Positions 1 to 5,520 of a DNA stretch of 6,410 bases are shown here, piece by piece. Within the stretch, counting starts at the first letter, position 1; each line of letters opens with the position of its first letter. The notes below the pieces were generated by a model. The model did not search any database. It had not been told where the DNA came from and worked only from the letters and a program-made list of their open reading frames with translations. The position numbers were made by a program, and so were the translations under genes. The stretch comes from Lachnospiraceae bacterium (GTDB lineage Bacteria; Bacillota; Clostridia; Lachnospirales; Lachnospiraceae), in NCBI GenBank assembly GCA_024699395.1, contig JAILPU010000265.1, positions 1-6,410 on the forward strand, given 5' to 3'.

Positions 1-1
1 C

Positions 2-901
2 GGGGAGAGAGTGAAGACCAAGTATCTTGACTGGATGACCCAAAAGACTCTCAAGCACCTTAAAGATGTGAGAAAATACAGTCCCGTTAAGAGTAATATG
101 GATTTTATTCTTTTAAGCGGTGATATTGTCAATTTTGCAAACTGCTACAATGATTGGAAAGAATGGAATCAGTGCAGGGCTTTTGGAGAGTATGCCATTG
201 CTCCCGTGGCCGGAAATAAGGAGTTTTACAAGCTTATTGACGAATCCAGTCAACAAAAAATGCGTAACTACAGTCCCGAGTGGTTCTTGGATAATGTTAA
301 TATTCCCGAGAACGGACCCGGTGGAGTGGACAGTACGTATTGGTTCATATATAACAATGTTTTGTTTATATCTCTCTGCAATTGCCAGGAGTATTCTCCC
401 AATAACAAAATACCTGTTAACAATGAGTATGTCCTGAGCAGCCAGAAGAAATGGTTTAAGGATGTGGTAACCGGTGCCAAGGGAAAATATGATTATATAG
501 TTGTACAGACCCATTATCCTTATTTTTCCAATGAGGTTGAGGGCGGGTGCATATGCACCTGGGGAAGCTATGAGGAATGGCGTGATATTTTTGACGAATT
601 TAAGGTTGATTTTGCTCTCTGTGGCGACTACCATGAATATTTGAGATCATTTCCTTTGGAAGGAGACAAGGCAGTTAAGTCAGGGGGAACCATATACGTA
701 ACCTTCCCCTTGATACCCTATGAACCCTGGGAATTGGCAGTTCTTGAGGGAAATGACAAGAGAGTGGCCAAGAGAAGCTTCAGAGGCGCTATGGGATTCG
801 GAATTTTTAAGGTTACTGAAGAAAAGATGGTATTCAGCCTTCTCAATTTCGACGGAGAGGTAGCCGACGAAGTGGAAGTAGTCAAAAAAGACAGGACATA
901 G
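2..901 (+). CDS. Calcineurin-like (purple-acid-phosphatase-like) phosphoesterase, 5' partial
   Basis: This is a metal-dependent phosphoesterase of the calcineurin-like superfamily, most like the purple acid phosphatase branch; its substrate is unknown. The frame is open back to the window edge, so the GTG at position 11 is probably internal and the real start lies upstream. Counting that GTG as residue 1, the visible core blocks are GDIVN (37-41), a W-rich stretch, PVAGNKE (65-71, the GNHE block), an F-x-LCNCQEY strand near 120, THYPY (167-171, the VxxH block) and CGDYHEY (204-210, the GHxH-aYeR block). The first metal-binding block (DxH) is missing because the sequence begins after it. Two usual histidines are replaced: GNH reads GNK and GHxH reads GDxH, so metal binding may be altered. 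No membrane segment is visible in this part. The gene ends 67 bases before the zeta-toxin remnant, with no clear terminator between. Confidence is high for the superfamily and moderate for the branch. Confidence 0.82.
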   Translation, partial: GERVKTKYLDWMTQKTLKHLKDVRKYSPVKSNMDFILLSGDIVNFANCYNDWKEWNQCRAFGEYAIAPVAGNKEFYKLIDESSQQKMRNYSPEWFLDNVNIPENGPGGVDSTYWFIYNNVLFISLCNCQEYSPNNKIPVNNEYVLSSQKKWFKDVVTGAKGKYDYIVVQTHYPYFSNEVEGGCICTWGSYEEWRDIFDEFKVDFALCGDYHEYLRSFPLEGDKAVKSGGTIYVTFPLIPYEPWELAVLEGNDKRVAKRSFRGAMGFGIFKVTEEKMVFSLLNFDGEVADEVEVVKKDRT

Positions 902-968
902 CACCCTCGGACGAAGAAAAGACTTTTATGTGATGATAAGTGATTAGATGCATTGAGAGGAATGTATT

Positions 969-1019
969 TTGAGTAAAAGATATATAATTATAGCTGGGGT
1001 AAATGGAGCGCAAATATGA
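969..1019 (+). pseudogene. Zeta-toxin/P-loop kinase remnant, cut inside Walker A
   Basis: A TTG start at 969 has a well-placed ribosome binding site (AGAGG, 956-960, 8-base spacer). It encodes only 16 residues, LSKRYIIIAGVNGAQI, before TGA. Zeta toxin family kinases, which in the characterised cases phosphorylate UDP-N-acetylglucosamine, typically begin M-S-K-x-Y-I-I-x-A-G-x-N-G-A-G-K-S-T, with the Walker A P-loop within about 20 residues of the start. Here the match runs through the AGVNGA part and then stops, so the GKST half and the whole kinase body are gone. The most economical reading is a deletion from inside the P-loop to the start of the next gene, leaving the original start and ribosome binding site. 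The TGA overlaps the next gene's ATG (ATGA, 1016-1019). A chance 16-codon frame is possible, but the beta-strand plus P-loop pattern makes it unlikely. Confidence 0.6.
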
Positions 1020-1246
1020 GAACGATGGAATTTAAAATGGAGAGACCGGGATTTATCAAAGAAGGTCAGAAGGTTACGGTGACGGAGGGTGAGCTCCCTA
1101 CCAATTACTACTATACGATAGATCCGTCTCTGGCAATGAGCCCCAATATCCCCTTCACTCAAAGGCTTTTGTCCAAGGAAGGTATTGTAAAAGAAATAAT
1201 CGAGAACCAGAGAGGTTATTACGTAACCGTGGAATTTGACGAGTGA
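1016..1246 (+). CDS. Small SH3-like hypothetical protein
   Basis: This 76-residue acidic protein is of unknown function. It has no signal peptide or membrane segment. The N-terminal half (GFIKEGQKVTVTEGELP) looks like beta strands, NYYYTIDPSLAMSPNIP forms the middle, and the C-terminus (GIVKEII followed by GYYVTVEFDE) resembles the strand-turn-strand of small SH3/KOW-like barrels. ATG 1016 was chosen because GGAG (1005-1008) lies 7 bases upstream; ATG 1025 and ATG 1037 are in-frame alternatives. The supporting GGAG is part of the P-loop codons of the truncated zeta-like gene, and the start overlaps that gene's stop. Translation may therefore now depend on a fusion created by the deletion. A link to a toxin-antitoxin locus is inferred from position only. 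Confidence 0.7.
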   Translation: MRTMEFKMERPGFIKEGQKVTVTEGELPTNYYYTIDPSLAMSPNIPFTQRLLSKEGIVKEIIENQRGYYVTVEFDE

Positions 1247-1451
1247 TTCCTAAAATAGTATCGCATCGAATTGATGATGAAAATATGTCAAACTATTATG
1301 GATGGGTAATTACTCCGTGAATTGGGTCATCTCTGAAATGATACTGAACCCGAAATAACCGACTGCCATGGTATTAAAAAAACGGTACTCTGAGAAATAT
1401 TGATAATTTAAGTAAAACAATAAATAAAAAGATATAAAGGAGACATGTAAC

Positions 1452-1823
1452 ATGAAAATCATATCTACCACAAAAGCACCTGCAGCTATCGGCCCTTATT
1501 CACAGGGAATTATTTCAAATAATCTTTTCTTTGCATCAGGACAGATTGCAATCAATCCCGAGACAGGAAACATTGCGGGAGACGATATCGTAACCCAGAC
1601 AGAGCAGGTAATGAAGAATATAGGTAACCTCCTTGAGGCAGCAGGAACCGATTACACAAAGGTTGTTAAGACCTCCTGCTTCCTTGCGGATATGAATGAT
1701 TTCGGAACCTTTAACGAGATTTATGCAAAATATTTTACAGAAAAGCCTGCAAGAAGCTGCGTAGCGGTAAAGACACTTCCCAAGAATGTTCTTTGTGAAG
1801 TTGAAGTGATTGCAGAAGTATAA
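1452..1823 (+). CDS. ridA: RidA family imine/enamine deaminase
   Basis: This is a RidA (YjgF/YER057c/UK114) protein, a cytosolic trimeric enzyme that hydrolyses reactive 2-iminobutanoate and 2-iminopropanoate made by PLP enzymes such as threonine dehydratase, releasing ammonia and the 2-ketoacid. The 123-residue length is close to the usual 125-130, and family blocks run throughout: APAAIGPYSQG (9-19), ASGQIAINP (28-36), ending PARSCV then LPKNVLCEVEVIAE. By alignment with the E. coli protein, the catalytic Arg105 corresponds to Arg101, Glu120 to Glu116 and Tyr17 to Tyr16, so the site appears intact. The ATG has AAAGGAG (1436-1442) 9 bases upstream. The gene stands alone after a 205-base spacer and faces a convergent gene; a likely terminator lies at 1966-2008. 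Confidence 0.96.
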   Translation: MKIISTTKAPAAIGPYSQGIISNNLFFASGQIAINPETGNIAGDDIVTQTEQVMKNIGNLLEAAGTDYTKVVKTSCFLADMNDFGTFNEIYAKYFTEKPARSCVAVKTLPKNVLCEVEVIAEV

Positions 1824-1932
1824 TCGTCAGTCATCACAGAAAAGAATTCGATGTGATTAATATCTGTCACATTAGTGCAATCAGTAACTGCTTTATCTGT
1901 GATCTGAAGTGATTGCAGATGCGTAATCGTCA
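1802..1932. repeat. Imperfect duplication of the ridA 3' end
   Basis: The 28 bases closing ridA (1802-1829, starting TGAAGTGATTGCAGA and ending TAATCGTCA) recur at 1905-1932 with 25 of 28 positions identical; the three mismatches fall in a 4-base patch in the middle. The second copy ends exactly on the stop codon of the convergent gene. Between the copies lie several inverted repeats: ATCACAGA (1833-1840) with TCTGTGAT (1896-1903), ATGTGA (1851-1856) with TCACAT (1867-1872), and TGCAATCA (1876-1883) with TGATTGCA (1910-1917). The intergenic RNA could therefore fold extensively. No gene is visible in 1824-1929. Confidence 0.7.
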
Positions 1933-2430
1933 CATAATTTCATATTCAATATTCTGACTGTTCAGGAACCCGATAATATATTCATCCCATATATTGTCGG
2001 GTTCTTTTGACATAACAAAAGTAGAATATGCAAGGCCTGTTGTGATGGTTATTATGTTGGAAGAAAACCGGATATTAAGTACCATGGCCTCCACGTGATC
2101 CGCATCGACGATGCAGTTTTTACTTTTTAAAAGCATTTGGGCAATATCCGGCATAAGTAAAAGAACAAATCTGAAAAAAACAGGGGAACGTTTACCCTTT
2201 ATCATCTCAAAGCAGGTGGATTTGAAATCCGCCCATTTAATATATTCGTAGGAAATGTTTTCTGTAGTCTGTTCTTCTTTGGAAAAGAAGTCTCTGTTAA
2301 TATGCCCGTCAATATTGTGAGTCAGTGCTGTGGAGACAGAAGCTTCCTTCAAAAGAAAATTGTCAAAGGTATTGCCTTTTAGAACAGATGACATAAAAGA
2401 TTTAACAGATGTAATTTTAAGAGCAATCAT
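1930..2430 (-). CDS. DUF5721 family protein
   Basis: This 166-residue protein has unknown function. I recognise it as DUF5721 family, known to me mainly from Lachnospiraceae. Family-like blocks are the start MIALKITSVKSFM with TFDNFLL (21-27), IDGHINRDFF (40-49), the central IKGKRSPVFFRF (about 77-88), a strand region of the NIRF type, and a closing WDEYIIGFL helix. There is no signal peptide or membrane segment, so it is likely cytosolic. The ATG (complement of 2428-2430) is preceded on the minus strand by AGGAG with an 8-base spacer and by an extended -10 promoter, supporting this start and a monocistronic transcript. The 3' end converges with ridA. Codons near the C-terminus also form a strong plus-strand hairpin with a T tract, so this DNA has a second role. 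Confidence 0.8.
   Translation of the reverse strand: MIALKITSVKSFMSSVLKGNTFDNFLLKEASVSTALTHNIDGHINRDFFSKEEQTTENISYEYIKWADFKSTCFEMIKGKRSPVFFRFVLLLMPDIAQMLLKSKNCIVDADHVEAMVLNIRFSSNIITITTGLAYSTFVMSKEPDNIWDEYIIGFLNSQNIEYEIM
1966..2008 (+). terminator. Intrinsic terminator, likely for ridA, inside the opposing coding sequence
   Basis: Left arm GAACCCGATAATATA (1966-1980), a 9-base loop, and right arm TATATTGTCGGGTTC (1990-2004) form a 15-bp stem with a single G-U wobble, followed by TTTT (2005-2008). The T tract exists only in the plus direction, so it should stop transcription coming from ridA, 143 bases downstream of its stop codon. On the minus strand the same bases encode part of the C-terminus of the DUF5721 protein (KEPDNIWDEYIIGFL). 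Confidence 0.75.
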
Positions 2431-2461
2431 ATTTGCTTCTCCTGTCCGGATATTTAAAAAG

Positions 2462-2470
2462 ATTATAGCA
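2462..2470 (-). promoter_or_regulatory. Extended -10 promoter for the DUF5721 gene
   Basis: On the minus strand this reads TGCTATAAT, a perfect -10 hexamer with the TGn extension, 31 bases upstream of the ATG. No good -35 box lies at 16-18 bases, which is tolerable for an extended -10 promoter. The predicted leader is only about 25 bases and contains the ribosome binding site. Confidence 0.6.
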
Positions 2471-2564
2471 TATTTAAACGTATTTAACGACGATTCAAAT
2501 CCTGTAAAAATTTTTTCTTACAAGCTCTAATGAAAATAAAACCCCAATCCGATATCCATATCAG

Positions 2565-2685
2565 TTATTAATAAAAGCACAATCATAAACATGTTGCGAA
2601 AATGTCACACAATTCTAACGAAACAGTGTTTACTATTTGACAGCTATCTGCATACAGGTTATAATGAAAGTGTTTTTATTAATAA
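2565..2685. repeat. Two copies of palindrome TTATTAATAA flanking the promoter
   Basis: The perfect 10-base palindrome TTATTAATAA occurs at 2565-2574 and 2676-2685, one copy upstream of the promoter and one at the start of the transcript, 111 bases apart centre to centre. The positions would suit a paired operator. The motif is pure A/T in AT-rich DNA, so chance is a real alternative. Confidence 0.3.
2637..2665 (+). promoter_or_regulatory. Consensus sigma-A promoter of the surface-protein unit
   Basis: TTGACA (2637-2642), a 17-base spacer and TATAAT (2660-2665) match the housekeeping promoter consensus at every position. Transcription should start near 2672, giving a leader of about 85 bases before the membrane-protein gene. 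Such a perfect promoter predicts strong expression unless a repressor acts on it. Confidence 0.9.
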
Positions 2686-2689
2686 GTTT

Positions 2690-2711
2690 TTTCAATTCGA
2701 AAGAGTTGAAA
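2690..2711 (+). promoter_or_regulatory. Leader hairpin with GAAA tetraloop
   Basis: TTTCAATTC (2690-2698) pairs with GAGTTGAAA (2703-2711) over nine positions, one of them G-U, closed by the tetraloop GAAA. It lies near the 5' end of the predicted transcript, about 45 bases before the start codon. It could stabilise the mRNA or take part in regulation. No T tract follows, so it is not a terminator. Confidence 0.4.
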
Positions 2712-2756
2712 TAGATGTAACACAAATGAGCAGAAAGGAACATTGGTGAATTGAAG

Positions 2757-3329
2757 ATGTCTGATAACAGAAGAAGACAGACTCAATCAGGGGAAAGGAA
2801 AGGAGGTAATGCCGTAATCGCACTGGTGGTTGCCGGTGTGATAATAATCGTTTTACTGGTTGTGGTAATTGTTTTATTGCTGAATGGGAACAAGGCGAAT
2901 AAGGATGCTGAAGTAAACAGTGATTCAAAGACCGCCAAGAGAGAAGTTGTTGTAAACGAAAGTAACGTTGAAGAGGTTATTGAACAACTGGCAGAAGCTA
3001 CACGTGTTCCACAGGGTAGTTACACCGTAACTCAGAATTATGAGTGGCATTTCCCCAAAGGCGATGAAGCATCAACGGATGCACATGTTGAGAATCTTCC
3101 GGAGAACACAAATGATGTCTATTTCGACCTCTTTATTGACGGAGATGACGAGACACCGATTTACCAATCGCCTGTTATACCCAGGGGAGCCGTTCTCGAA
3201 GGCTTTAAGTTGGATAAGAAACTGGATGCCGGAACATACGATTGCATAATGGTATACCACCTGGTAGACGAAGATCAGAATTCAATCAGTACTGTAAGCA
3301 TGAGGCTGCAGGTAGTGGTTGAAGGCTGA
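2757..3329 (+). CDS. Bitopic membrane protein with extracellular beta-rich domain
   Basis: This 190-residue protein has a basic cytoplasmic N-terminus (RRRQ, GERKGG), one very hydrophobic segment at about 19-42 (rich in V, I and L) and a C-terminal part outside the cell. An acidic, K-containing linker (43-65) and a short helix (about 66-80) lead into a beta-sandwich-like domain. Notable blocks are NYEWHFPKG (94-102), NTNDVYFDLFIDG, YQSPVIPRG (136-144) and DAGTYDCIMVYHLVDED (157-173). The type resembles small membrane proteins I have seen in Lachnospiraceae beside large secreted proteins; I know of no named function. ATG 2757 was chosen because GGTGA (2745-2749) lies 7 bases upstream. An in-frame TTG at 2751, with AAAGGAA 10 bases upstream, would add two residues. 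It lies 62 bases ahead of the secreted-protein gene with no terminator between, so the two are probably cotranscribed. Confidence 0.85.
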   Translation: MSDNRRRQTQSGERKGGNAVIALVVAGVIIIVLLVVVIVLLLNGNKANKDAEVNSDSKTAKREVVVNESNVEEVIEQLAEATRVPQGSYTVTQNYEWHFPKGDEASTDAHVENLPENTNDVYFDLFIDGDDETPIYQSPVIPRGAVLEGFKLDKKLDAGTYDCIMVYHLVDEDQNSISTVSMRLQVVVEG

Positions 3330-3391
3330 ACGGATTTACGAACGTTTTAGTATCAGTTAACCATATTTCAAAATGTCAAGGAGGACAAAAC

Positions 3392-5395
3392 ATGAAAGGT
3401 AGAAAATTAACAGCAGTATTATTGTCAGTAGTTATGGTAGTTGCTTACAGCCTTCCCGTACTTGCGGATGGCGTAAACGGAGCCGGTGTTGTAGAGTATG
3501 ATGACTCCACCGCAGTTGTATATGACAGCGTAACGGTTCCTACTCTTACCGGATCGGCATATAATTTTACAATCGATCCTACCGGTTTACTTCATACTTT
3601 TGATGCTGACAATTATGTAGCAGGAAGCGTTTATTTCGATTCTGTTTCAACACATGCATCCCTGGTTCCTAAAACAGGTGCTACACTTTATACAGAAAGT
3701 AAAGCAGAAGTTGCTGCAGTAAGCGGCAAGTGGGCAGATATTGTAAAAACAGCTTCCACAGATGATGAGACAGGTGCTATAACAGTTTCAGCTCTTAATG
3801 AAAGATTTTTCGTATGGGCACCCAAGGCAACAGCTTCTTCATATGTTACCAACGGTAAAGACGGTGAATACGTAGAACTTGACGCAACAAACTACTCAAA
3901 GTGGTTTAAAGTTGTAGACGACAGCGGATACAAGCTTGAGCTTAGAAATGATTACAGAGCCGGCGCAGATATATGTGATGGCAAGATTTATGCAACTACT
4001 TATACAGCAATTCCTGCTACAGGAATAGTTGAAGCAGTTGGTTCGGCTGTATCGGTTGATGATTATGCAGTCATCGAAGACGGAGTAGTAACAGAATATA
4101 CAAACGTTTACGAGAGATCAGGAGCTTCAGAGCCTTATACTTATAGTCTTTTGGATGGGGACAGCGAAGATATGGTTTACACAGCAGCGAAATCAACCTT
4201 CAATGGTTCAACAAATTCTGTTGATGTAACCAATAAGTCCACAAATGATAAGGTAGTGAAGGCTGAAATCGTAATGAGCAACGTTTCCGGACTTACCTTT
4301 AAAGAAACTGATGCTTATGAGACCGATGAAGCAGATACAAGCGTTTATTTCGCAGCTACAGACGGAACTACTCCCGTGGCATTTGTTGCATCTGAAGACG
4401 GCGAAACCGCAACTGCAACATTTAGCGTAGCACTTCCTAAGAAGACAGGCGGAGACGATATTACTTACCAGACTGCAGCAACCAACGCAGCAGGCGGACA
4501 CGTTTATGCAAGATATGAAGGACCTAATGCAAGTTACACCACAAAGGCATTTTATATCACAGCAACAGCAAATACAGATCCCGCAGCTGTAGAAGCTTGG
4601 AACACATGGGCAAAGGGAATCGCCGCTTCAACAAGACCTTCAGTTAACATCGTTTATTCAGTAAGCAATAACATGGCAGGCAAGACTGTAACCTTTAATG
4701 CAAACTATGGTGAGACACCTGCAACTTCAACAGCTACAACTGGTGCAGACGGCAAGGTAACAGCTCCTTCAACCATTACCAGAGCTGATTATACACTTGA
4801 AGGTTGGTATGAAGATGAAGAATGCACACCTGCTAAGAAGGTAGATCTTGCAACCAAGACATTCAGCGCAGACACAACACTGTATGCTAACTGGACTCAG
4901 GATTCATATGATGTAACATTTGATCTTAACTATGACGGTGCAGCAGATCCCGAAGTAGTAGCAGTTGCAGCAGGCGCACATCCTGAAGCACCCGCAGATC
5001 CTACACGTTCCGGTTACAACTTCAAGTTCTGGGGCGCAACATATAATGCAAACGCAGCAGTAGATTTCGATACCATCAGTGCAGAAGCAACAGTATATGC
5101 AATTTGGGAAGAAGTAGCTCCTACCGAACTTGAAGGAAGTTACGATTCCACTACTAAGATTTACAGCGTAACTCTTGCAGCAGCAGTTTCTGATGTAACT
5201 GATATCACAAATGTAAAGATTAACGATAACGATCTTACATCAGGTATTTCTACAAATGCTTCCGGAACCAAGGTTAAGTTTGCTAAGGATGATGTAAAGG
5301 CAGCTATAGGCGATACCGATTGGGCTACTACAACTGAGTTGGTATTCACATTTACAGTCGATGGAACCAATTACATCTGCACAATCGCAAGATAA
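3392..5395 (+). CDS. Secreted surface protein with two InlB B-type (Listeria-Bacteroides) repeats
   Basis: This 667-residue protein has a clear Sec signal peptide (KGRK, then a hydrophobic run to Val23-Leu24-Ala25, cleavage before Asp26). The N-terminal mature region has the block VPTLTGSAYNFTIDPTGLL (49-67); a second recognisable block is DVTNKSTND (278-286), after which beta strands continue to about 420. Two repeats of the Listeria-Bacteroides/InlB B (Flg_new) type follow, at about 431-503 (TVTFNANYG, GWYEDEECT, TLYANW) and 504-574 (DVTFDLNYDG, GYNFKFWGA, TVYAIW). The last 93 residues form a separate small beta-rich domain ending NYICTIAR. There is no LPXTG motif, C-terminal membrane segment, S-layer homology domain or wall-binding repeat, so attachment is unexplained. 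AAGGAGG (3378-3384) lies 7 bases before the ATG. The protein is rich in Thr, Ala, Asp and Val and poor in Cys. A role as adhesin, fibre subunit or surface-layer component is inferred. Confidence 0.9.
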   Translation: MKGRKLTAVLLSVVMVVAYSLPVLADGVNGAGVVEYDDSTAVVYDSVTVPTLTGSAYNFTIDPTGLLHTFDADNYVAGSVYFDSVSTHASLVPKTGATLYTESKAEVAAVSGKWADIVKTASTDDETGAITVSALNERFFVWAPKATASSYVTNGKDGEYVELDATNYSKWFKVVDDSGYKLELRNDYRAGADICDGKIYATTYTAIPATGIVEAVGSAVSVDDYAVIEDGVVTEYTNVYERSGASEPYTYSLLDGDSEDMVYTAAKSTFNGSTNSVDVTNKSTNDKVVKAEIVMSNVSGLTFKETDAYETDEADTSVYFAATDGTTPVAFVASEDGETATATFSVALPKKTGGDDITYQTAATNAAGGHVYARYEGPNASYTTKAFYITATANTDPAAVEAWNTWAKGIAASTRPSVNIVYSVSNNMAGKTVTFNANYGETPATSTATTGADGKVTAPSTITRADYTLEGWYEDEECTPAKKVDLATKTFSADTTLYANWTQDSYDVTFDLNYDGAADPEVVAVAAGAHPEAPADPTRSGYNFKFWGATYNANAAVDFDTISAEATVYAIWEEVAPTELEGSYDSTTKIYSVTLAAAVSDVTDITNVKINDNDLTSGISTNASGTKVKFAKDDVKAAIGDTDWATTTELVFTFTVDGTNYICTIAR

Positions 5396-5438
5396 TGAGT
5401 GATGTTCAGTTTAAAACGTAATTAAGCAATGATTAAAT

Positions 5439-5471
5439 CAATAGGGTTGCCTTTAAAAGGCAATCCTATTG
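5439..5471 (+). terminator. Long stem-loop after the secreted-protein gene
   Basis: CAATAGGGTTGCCTT (5439-5453) pairs with AAGGCAATCCTATTG (5457-5471) over 15 bp with one G-U wobble and a very tight loop (3 bases, or 5 if the last pair opens). It lies 43 bases downstream of the stop codon and is the natural transcript end. It lacks a T tract, so termination may be partial, or it may mainly protect the mRNA 3' end. The last bases of the right arm overlap the -35 box of the next promoter. Confidence 0.6.
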
Positions 5472-5498
5472 GTATGTTAAGCCATTTTGGTTTATAAT
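5469..5498 (+). promoter_or_regulatory. Promoter of the nucleotidyltransferase-like operon
   Basis: A perfect TATAAT (5493-5498) lies 18 bases from TTGGTA (5469-5474), a 4-of-6 match to the -35 consensus. The start point would be near 5505, giving a leader of only about 16 bases that begins at the ribosome binding site. CCATT (5482-5486) and AATGG (5496-5500) form a small inverted repeat across the -10 region. Confidence 0.55.
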
Positions 5499-5520
5499 GG
5501 ATTAAGGGGTAACAGTTAAG

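Larger units (their letters stand above)
2431..2756. other. Divergent intergenic region with two promoters
   Basis: This stretch of about 326 bases separates the minus-strand DUF5721 gene from the plus-strand surface-protein unit. It holds the minus-strand extended -10 promoter (2462-2470), the consensus plus-strand promoter (2637-2665) and a leader with a hairpin. It also has two copies of the palindrome TTATTAATAA (2565-2574 and 2676-2685) and a small palindrome AAACAGTGTTT (2621-2631) just upstream of the -35 box. The part from 2471 to 2620 is AT-rich and I see no gene or RNA in it. Confidence 0.6.

Noticed and set aside
113..634. 173-codon open frame on the minus strand within the phosphoesterase gene
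   Set aside because: It is antisense to a gene with clear family motifs, has no ribosome binding site of note, and its translation has no domain-like pattern.
1..901. GTG at position 11 as the true start of the phosphoesterase
   Set aside because: The frame is open to the window edge, and the essential first metal-binding block must lie before this point, so the gene is better treated as 5' partial.
1243..1320. 25-codon frame starting GTG that overlaps the stop of the small SH3-like gene (GTGA)
   Set aside because: The overlap is suggestive, but the peptide (MIPKIVSHRIDDEN...) is very short, only a weak GGA lies upstream, and I recognise no family. It could be a decayed gene end.
1321..1350. 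Weak hairpin GGGTCAT ... ATGATACTGAACCC before ridA
   Set aside because: Pairing is broken by a 6-base bulge and no T tract follows, so it is not convincing as a terminator or riboswitch.
1400..1426. Possible ridA promoter TTGATA ... TAAATA
   Set aside because: The spacer is only 15 bases and the -10 box is poor; alternatives in this A-rich stretch score no better, so no site can be chosen.
1721..1933. 70-codon minus-strand frame across the end of ridA and the spacer
   Set aside because: It overlaps ridA and the repeated ridA tail in antisense, and its length follows from the repeat and neighbouring coding sequence.
2551..2562. Short palindrome GATATCCATATC
   Set aside because: A 2-base loop cannot form an RNA hairpin, and no second copy was seen to suggest an operator.
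4208..4501. 97-codon Cys-rich minus-strand frame inside the secreted-protein gene
   Set aside because: The Cys-rich translation is an antisense product of Ala/Thr codons (GCA, ACA) of the real gene; there is no start-site signal.
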